This document shows positions 51,801 to 60,800 of a DNA stretch of 64,000 nucleotides, in pieces; the first letter of the stretch is position 1; every line of letters begins with the position of its first letter. Position numbers and translations under genes: made by a program. The notes under the pieces are model-generated. The model did no database searches and had not been told where the DNA came from. It saw nothing but the letters and a program-made list of their open reading frames with translations. The DNA comes from Undaria pinnatifida. Lineage: Eukaryota > Sar > Phaeophyceae > Laminariales > Alariaceae. The stretch is taken from assembly GCA_012845835.1 (NCBI GenBank), contig JABAKD010000015.1:12367845-12431844 (forward strand), written 5' to 3'.

Positions 51801-54800
51801 CGAAGGTACCGAAACCTCCTTTCTTGGGTTTCAGAATCGGTTTATTACACGAGATGACCTTAATCTTTGATGCCATGATGCCGCTAAATGTCAGATAACG
51901 TCTCGACTTGACGCTTCAAACTCTTTGCTCCTTGATGATTGCCGGTTGTCGCATCTTATCATGTCATTATGTCTATGAAATCATGTTTATCGTCTGTCGC
52001 CTGTCGTCGTGATTGACGCGGTTTCTGTCTTTCCATCACACCCACCTAGTCTCGCGCTCATCCACCTCCTTCTTCTTCCTCTCAACCTCCTCGGATAGCG
52101 TGGAAAGCCTTCGCTCTTCCAGTGCCACTTTTGTCTCCGCTTCAGACACGCCTGATTCTCTCTCGGAAACCTTCTGCTGCCGCTCGAAAATCTGCCGCTC
52201 TCTCTCCGACGCGTCAAGCTCCTTGTGGGCAAGTCCTGCCTCCTTCCGAGAGTTTTCTTGGTCTTTAAGGGAGATTTGCTTCTCGTTGCGAGAGACAAGA
52301 CGCTCCCTGTTGGCTAATGCTCGTGCTTTTCCGGTTAGGTCTCGCTCTTGCGCAAAGAGAACCTCGCGGAGACTAAAATACAGACAGAACGTTACAGGGA
52401 CAGAGGGATATTAGTGCGGCAGTAGCAAAGCAGTTCACCAGCAATATAACTAGTTACCGGTTTGTTTTCGGTGGTCGGTGCTGTCCTTCGCCTTTCGGGC
52501 TGTCCCAGACTACTAAAGTTCAATTGCGAGACTACAACGCAGCTTGGTCAACGCTGTTTCGCACGCGAGAAGAGAGATGGAATCACTGGGAAGGGGCGGC
52601 AACATGGCATTCGAGGCGCGAGGCACGGGTTGCTACAAGGGATGCCCACACTGCCCACCTTTCAATCTCCTTGCGCACCCCTTGCGCGTCCTCAGTTGCC
52701 CTTCTAGCCGCTTCCTCCCTGTCCCTCACGGCATTTTCTCGCATCATAACCTCATTATCTCGCATCGACAGCTCTTCCTCTCGCTCCGACATCCGCCTAA
52801 ACCACAGTTCATTACATTAATAGTGTCCACGACACGCCAGAGTGAAGGCAAGGCAGATCAAGGCGAGGTAAAGCAGCGTAAGGCAACGCAAGGCGAAGGA
52901 AGGCAATGAAGGCAAGCGAAGGTGAGTTAGAGTGTACGACACACGAAGGTCAATCCAAGGCGGGTAAAGGCAATGCGAGACAAACAACGCAGTATGTGTT
53001 AAAAACGTCTACGGCACACCACAATCAATGCAAGGCAGACCATGGCAAGGCAAGGCAAGGCAAGGCAAGGAAAGGCAAGGCAAGGCAAGGCAAGGCAAGG
53101 CAAGGCAAGGCAAGGCAAAGCAAGGCAAGGCAAGGGCAGGGCAAGGCAAGGCAAGGGCAGGGCAGAGCAACGCAATTTAACGCCATTCGATCACACCGGC
53201 GGCCGAAGTACCACTGTTTATACCTGCTAAAGACAAAAAAGCTTCAGCCATAGATACAGCGGTCTCGTGAAAAACTAGAACCTCGCATTCGCTTGAAAAA
53301 ACATTAAAACATCAAATAACGCCACTAAAACTTGACATTTTAAAGTGACGATGAGTGGCGCGTCACCTCTGACTCTTGTCCGTTGATTTGCTCATGGCCC
53401 TGGCCTCTGCTTCCTTTTCTTTGGCTCTTGCTGCGACCTTCTCCACCGTTGCTGCCCTAGCCGACACTCTAACGCACCAAGGGCAACAAGCACGGCAAAA
53501 CAGAGGGAACTCAGTTGGCCTAACATACAGTAGCGAACCCTAGGAATCAGTAGCTTACCTTAGGCAATGACAACTGAGGAAAGCTAGAGTAGAGTAAAGC
53601 TTAACCTAGCTGAGGCAAGGACAGGGTAGGGAACGTTATAGTAGAGAAGCCGAGAATAGAGGAGAGTAGCGTAAAGTCGAGTCGAGTCGAGCGGAGTAGC
53701 CTAGGATAGAATAGAGTAGAGTAGAGTAGAGTAGAGTAGAGTAGAGTAGAGTAGAGTAGAGTAGAGTAGAGTAGAGTAGAGTAGAGTACAGTAGAGTAGA
53801 GTAGAGTAGAGTAGAGTAGAGTAGAGTAGAGTAGAGCAGAGTAGAGTAGAGTAGAGTAGAGCAGGGTAGAGTAGAGTAGAGCATAGTAGAGTAGAGTAGA
53901 GTAAAGCAGGGTAGAGTAGAGTAGAGCAGAGTAGAGTAGAGTAGAGTAGAGCAGAGTAGAGTAGACTAGAGCAGAGTAGAGTAGAGTAAAGCAGAGTAGA
54001 TTAGAGGAGAGGAGAGTAGATTAGAGTAGAGCAGAGTAGAGTAGAGTAGAGTATAGTAGAGTAGAGTAGAGTAGAGTAGAGCAGAGTAGAGTAGAGTAGA
54101 GTAGAGTAGAGTAGAGCAGAGCGAGGAGAGAGTAGGGAAGAGTACAATGGAGTGTGGTATAAAAGAGTAGAGCGGAGTAGAGCATAGTGGAGTAGAGTAG
54201 AATAAGACTAGAGCAGAATAGAGTAAAGCAGGGTAGGGTAGAGTAGTAGAGTAGAGTAGAGGGGGTACCTAGTTTTCCTCAAGCGCTTAACACGAGCTCT
54301 ACACCTCACCCTAGCATGGGGAGCTCTCCATCGCAAACCGCTTTCAAACCCAAAACAGCGTACATAAACAAAAAGACTCCATAAGTAGGAGCAGAAACGC
54401 GCCAATACACCGAACCTGCCGACGTCGCACAAGGTGAGACAAATCAGTTTTCGAACAATTAATAGGATTTTTTCAAAGTACTGGTATATCCTATCTGCTC
54501 GTTATCCGTTTTGCCGGACAAGGAGCGATATAAAAGTACGCTACACGTGCTCCCCCAATTATGCTCAGCATGGTTGAAAAAAAATCCAATTGTGCTACTT
54601 TTAGGCTCTTAAAAACACCTATCAATGCTTAAAGATTGCTATTATAGCACAATGATAACTTCGTTCAAGCTCAACACAGGCATGATCAGGTCTCCGCCCT
54701 GTTTCACCACCTACCTGCTCCGCTCTTCCTCGAGCGTCTTCCTCTCCTCCTGCAAACCCTTCTGCAAATCTTCCAGCCGTGCGGACTCGGCTTGCCTTCT

Positions 54801-57800
54801 GCTGTCAGATTGTGACCGCTGCTCCTGCGCAGACCGTGCAAGCCGCTCGCTCTCCTCAAGCCGCGCTTCGGCCCTGAAGAAAGTCACACAGGAACATCAG
54901 AAACGAACGCACGAAAGGCGCGGCAGTCCAAGTCAATGCGAGACCGACCCACCCGCCTACCCACCCAGCAACTATCCACTCATCCACACACACCCCCGGT
55001 CGAAACTCGATCACAGGAGAAACCCATAAAACACCCACACGATACGGTAGTGGTCTCTGTATAGTGCCGGTATGTGCACTATAGAGGGAAATGCCCGCAC
55101 TATAGCGGCAACCGGCACTACTCCGCATAGTGACACTACTCGTTGTTCCCATCTGTGCCAAACGATTTCACAGGCATTATGGCGGGTAACCGGCACTACT
55201 CAACCGGCGCTATGGGGGGACCCTACTGCACCGTACTCCTATTTCGGAGAACCAGACAGTAGGAGGGCAATGCGAAAATAAGCTAAAAACATGAAAAAAA
55301 GGAAATCACATTCTCGCAAAAATCCCAGACCACTACGTACCAAGGTAGCTTCTTGTTCATTTCCACGTGGTGGCGAGTGTAGTGTCGTTTTCCCTTGTTT
55401 TCTTGTACCCCTGGCCGATTACACACAAAAACAAAAGTTGCCTTGTAAAAGGTTATCATACCTTTCAGCGAGAGCCTTCCACTCCCCGGCTTCCGACCGC
55501 GCTCTGATGGAGGACTGCTGGGCATCGCCTAGCTTCCTCATGAGGTTCGAAGTTTCTTCGCGAACAGCGAGCAGGTCAGATTCTCTCGCCTTAAGCTCCA
55601 GCAGCGCGCCCTGATACTCTTCCGCAACCTCTCGTAAACGGCCCTGTCCGTCATTCGTACCAGGTACTGGTAACCATTACTTAGGATGCTGAGTACACGA
55701 AGGGCGAGAGGATACATTCTACTTTTCCGGTACGGTGCAGGACGCCTAATGTAACTAACAGGCGGCAACTAGTTGCTACCATGTAGTTGGATAGGTTTTC
55801 AAAAACGTTACGTGCGAAAAGTCGCGAATGCTTGCGTCTGTGCATCTGACTGGTGCGTTAGCGGCTCGACTAGTAATGTGTGCCTTTACTTACAAAAAGT
55901 CATCTCACTTCGTTGGCGTATTTATCCACCCCAGTACTAACCAGTCGCAGCTGTTACCCCATGCGCAAGAAAGTACGCACAAGGCGCGGAAATTCTCCTC
56001 ACGAGTGGGTCTTAGTAGGATGCAGCTCACCCGTCATGCGATTCACCAAACACCTTACGGCGCTTCGTGCTTGGTGGACGCGAGGTCTTCCTCGTCGGTA
56101 AAAGCCCTACGTGCTCCGTCCAGAAATTGTAGGAATGCGAGGGTCTATGGCATTAATACTTCGACTATACATGAAATGAGTACACCGCCACTACTGAACA
56201 ATAATTAGTGAAAGCCCTATTAATAGTGATAACGTGGACCGGCATCAATACTTTAGCGCAGGCGAGCAGAGGCTGAGTTGAAGCGTCGTTCCGCTCGGTC
56301 AGCTGACCCTGCCCTCTGACGCCACAGCAGTAGCTCATAAAGCACGGCACAGCACGGCACAGCACGGCCTAACACAGTACATCGCAGCAAGAACACGGCA
56401 CCGCACAGCTCAGCCCAGTAGTCACGCGTTTAAATCGTGCGATGCCACTTGTAGTGCCACAAAGGCACCACAACCACCACCACCACCTCCACCACAACAA
56501 GCACAACAACAACCCCCCTCCACCCCGCCAACAACACAAAAACAGATCGTCGATGACAAACTGACCTCAGATTCAGTCTTGGCCGTCCTTGCGTTGTCAA
56601 CTTCCTCCTCCCTCCACGACAAAGCCTGCCTAGTCTCCACGACCTCCTCTTTGAGCAGTGAGGCCGCAGCCTCAGCAGCCTCCAGCTTTTCCGACAACTT
56701 TCGCGAACGCACGGCCTCCTGCATCACCCATTGTTACCGCTGTTGGTTGTTGTTGATCTCACGTTAGCTCACTGAAAATAACCTAGCCCGTAGTCACTAA
56801 ATGTGCTAGTAATAGGGGACCGGTCTTTAGCGGCGCGTCAAGGTCTATGTTGGCCTCTATATACTAATTTTAGTGTAGATACGGTCAGTCAAGCGGCCAG
56901 CCGCGGTTTCTTGGCATATTAGACGGCCACGAAGGCGATGATTGAGGACTGGACTAACGCTAACCAAAATCTGTATCGGGGGAGGGTCTATCCGCCATCT
57001 GCATCGACGCACTTATACGGGCTGAGTACAGCTTTTGCGGCTTCCAATTTGCAATGCACGAGTACAACCGATAGCATCTCACCTGCTCTCCTTCCTTGGC
57101 GCGGTCCCTGAGGGCAGTGAGGTCCTGGCGTGTCTCGGTCATCAGAACCGCCGCATCCGCTAGTTCCTCCTCGCGTTGCTGCAGGCGAGAGGCAAGTCCC
57201 GCCGCACGTTCCTGCTCGCCGTTCAAAGCGCAATGTCCAAAATAAAAAAAACACACCCAGTGTACGAACATTGTACTCATAAAATAGACGTACCACGCAG
57301 AAGTTGAGTATCACCCATTCAACCCATGGACCTCCCAGCTGATGTAATTGAACAAGTGTATGAAATAGTTGCTTCATGTATGCCGCATGATAAAATAGGA
57401 GTATCGCAAATCCACACACGTTGTCTACCGAAGCAGACTGCTGGCGTAAGCGTGTTCGTGCCCACCGCCAAAAACAACACTACACCGATTTACACAATAC
57501 GTGTCTACGATAGGTTAGGCCAGACGTCACGTTCTAACCCTTCGGGGGGGCATTTAAAACCACCCACGACCAAACCATCGCGATATCGATATTATCAAGC
57601 CTCTACTAATACGAAGAGCGCCCAGCAGTACGGTTATCGCCAGTAAGCATTCCGCACAGCTCCTTGCGTCGTTAACCCTAAGTTTCGAGGCAAAGTTCCG
57701 AGGCATCTCCTACCCCTGCGGCCGGGGCTGCCTTGATTATGTGGTCGACGCGGCATTCGACAGCGTTTCCCTCTGAAGCCTCAAAGGGGTTAATATATTT

Positions 57801-60800
57801 TTCAACTTCTGCTGACAAACGACAGTAGACCCGTATAAATTCGACCGATTCGATTAAACCCGACGGAAAGGGGTGAATAACCGACCCCGCGAAATCCACA
57901 AAAACCGTCAAAAAACGAAAAAAAAGTAGACGAAAACTAAGGTAATAATAAAACTGACACACCCGAAGCCGACGGAAGGCCTACCGACCGACCGACCGAC
58001 CACTGCAACAGATCAGGCGGTGCTTCTCGTATGCATGCGAGCGTACGAGTGTATACGGCGTGGTCAGCGGCGAAATCGGCTGGCGACAAGTTGCATTGTG
58101 AGTCATTTGTCACGTGTCACGTGTGTTGTGTTATGTGCTGCGTTCTACTCGTCATGTATGTGTTATACATGGTATATGTCCTGTGATCTGTATCATTGGA
58201 ATGCGTTACCCTCGTATGTTCTATGGGCCATGGGTTATTATGTGTATGAGTGTGTGTTATGGGTCATGCGTTACATGTCATGTGTCAAAGCTCACCTCCA
58301 TCCTGGCGAGCTCCTGTCGTAGCTCCTTCATCCCGCGAGAAGCGGCCTCCACGCCGGCCCTAACCAAGAAACACAATCGGCAGCATAGGTACAAGGTTAC
58401 TACAAGTATATGCACCTGATTCGCTACAGTTTTGTGCGACAAACTATTAGTCACGGCTAGCGTAAAGGTCAGCGCCCGTGTCAACACATGCTAAGTCCAT
58501 CCGCGGCTGCAGGGAGTCATGCAAACGGCAGGTACACCAACACAACAACAAAAAAAAACTGAAGCACACAAAACCCCCGTGGCCGTACCGCGGCATCAAC
58601 TTCGTACAGAAGCACAAAAACCGTAATTCGATTCGCCGTGATTATTGCCTTGCAGATGGTGCTTTTGCCATTGTTTATTTGGGTCATTCGTAACCCCGTT
58701 ATGGCTAATTTACCGCGATCCCATGATCCGCGGAATCAATTCCGCGGAAGACCCCGAAAAAATTGTCACACATTTCATAGCAGTTTGTCTTCAACAAAAT
58801 GCACGCAGCTGACGCAGTTCAAAAGGGGATAAGGAGAAGGAGAAGCAACACAGTACACTCACCGTCCCTCCGAGTGGCGCCTCTGGAGTTCGCTTGCCGT
58901 GGCGTTACTCCTCTGCAGCCCTTCCTTCGCGCTTTCCAGCTCTTCCAGGAGATCGTCTACTCTTGCCCTGGCTTGCAAAAGATCCGCAGACTCCTGTTTA
59001 AGCCAAACCAGGCCAGGCCAAGCCAAGCCAACCAAAAAACGAAAGGCGACGGGAGTCAGTGCTTGCCGTTTTATCGTCTATACATCACGGATAATAGATC
59101 AACCATCATAGAGCATCATCGTTCCTAAATCTTCAACTTGGACCATAGATCATCCACCGCGGATTATAGACCGTCCATCATAGACCATAGATCATCCATC
59201 ATCCATCATAGATAAAACATCATGCACCGTACCTGGTAGTAAAGAGATCAGCCGTCATAAACTGTCCAGACATGTAAGTTCCGCGTGGTGCTCCTATTAA
59301 GACACAAACGGTCCTTAAGTTGCAGACAGAGTGGTACACAATACCAGGTACCAGACGCACAGCAGCATGCCAGGTATATCATACCAGGTACACCATGAAA
59401 CATTTTAGTACCATTCGTACTACAAACTTGAATTTCATCTTGCCTCTTGCAGTTTGTCGCGAGTAGCTTCCCGATCACGCTCCACCTCCTCCAGTCGCCG
59501 CTCGAGGTCCTCAATCTCGCCGCTTTTTTCCGCCGCCTTCGATCTCCACTCCTTCTCCTGCTGCATCATCGCAGCCTCGGTTCGCTCCTTGTCTACGAAC
59601 GCGGGAGATACAACAGTTGCAACAAAAAAATTAGGATGATTCATAAGGGGAGGGCAAGAGGGTGCCTCCATTTGGTTCTTGTCTACGAACGCGACATATA
59701 CAGGAGCGGCAAGAGTAACAAAAAATAGGATGTTTTATAGGGGGAGACAGAGGAGAACTCCTGCTGTGGCACCATAGCAGCCTCCGTTCGCTCCTTGCCT
59801 ATCATACGAAGGCGGCAGAGGATTGCAATCGCACCAGAATTTGCAAATAGGGTTCCCTTTCAAGATGGCTGTGGCCTTTGTTTACTTGATTAAACTGTTG
59901 ATCCCGACCGCGGAGCAATATCACACAACCACGGATGCATACAGCTTGACGACAGCAACAAATATGACTACCATCCTCTTGCGCGATTCGACTGATTCTG
60001 AAAAACACTCTTGGGGTTCATGTATACTATACCATACTATACTATGCCATACTATACCATACCATTACTATACTATAGACATGAAAGAAATAAGAATTGC
60101 GGTCATTATCATAGCATGGCTACGCAACACACGATGGATAGTTGATGCTATCATACGCGAGTGTCGTGCCAACTGCCTTACCTTGGAGTCGCGCATTAAA
60201 GGCACCACCACGCAACGTAGCAGCAACCCATGTGGCTTCGTGTTGCTGATCCTACAATCGTCAGTTTGATTCCTCCATGAAGTGCGAAAGGTGTTAACAA
60301 CGACAGGTATAGTTTCTTCTTACAGTATCAATCATACGGGGAGATAGGAGGGGATTCCTCCTGCAGCACCATCGCAGCCTCCGTTCGCTCTTTGTTTATC
60401 ATACGAACGCGGCGTAGGAGTCGCAGTCAAAACAACAAGTTAGGATGTTCCGCATGGGGGAATAGGAATAGGGGGGGATGCGGTATAGGAGTTGCAATCG
60501 TAAGGACAGTTTGAATGATCCGCATGGGGAAAGAGGGGAGGGTAACTCGGTTTGCTCCTCGTCTACAAACGTGGAATAGGAGCTGCAATCGCAACAACAA
60601 TTTAGGGGGATAGGGGCGGGAAAAATTATTTCAAATGCCCCGTTTGGCTCCCAAAAAAAATGATGCCTCGTTCGCTCCTAGTCTACGAGCGTGCCATACG
60701 GGGAGATAAGGGGGAGGGGAGTGGGTGGGTACCCAAAAATCTTGAGGCGACGATTTGATATTTGTCTCAACACTCTCCAACCGTACACGCGGTTCAATCA

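Noticed and set aside
57822-57900. Second pogo-type transposon beginning CAGTAGACCCGTATAAATTC
   Set aside because: I could not find a matching inverted end nearby, so it is only a possible fragment.
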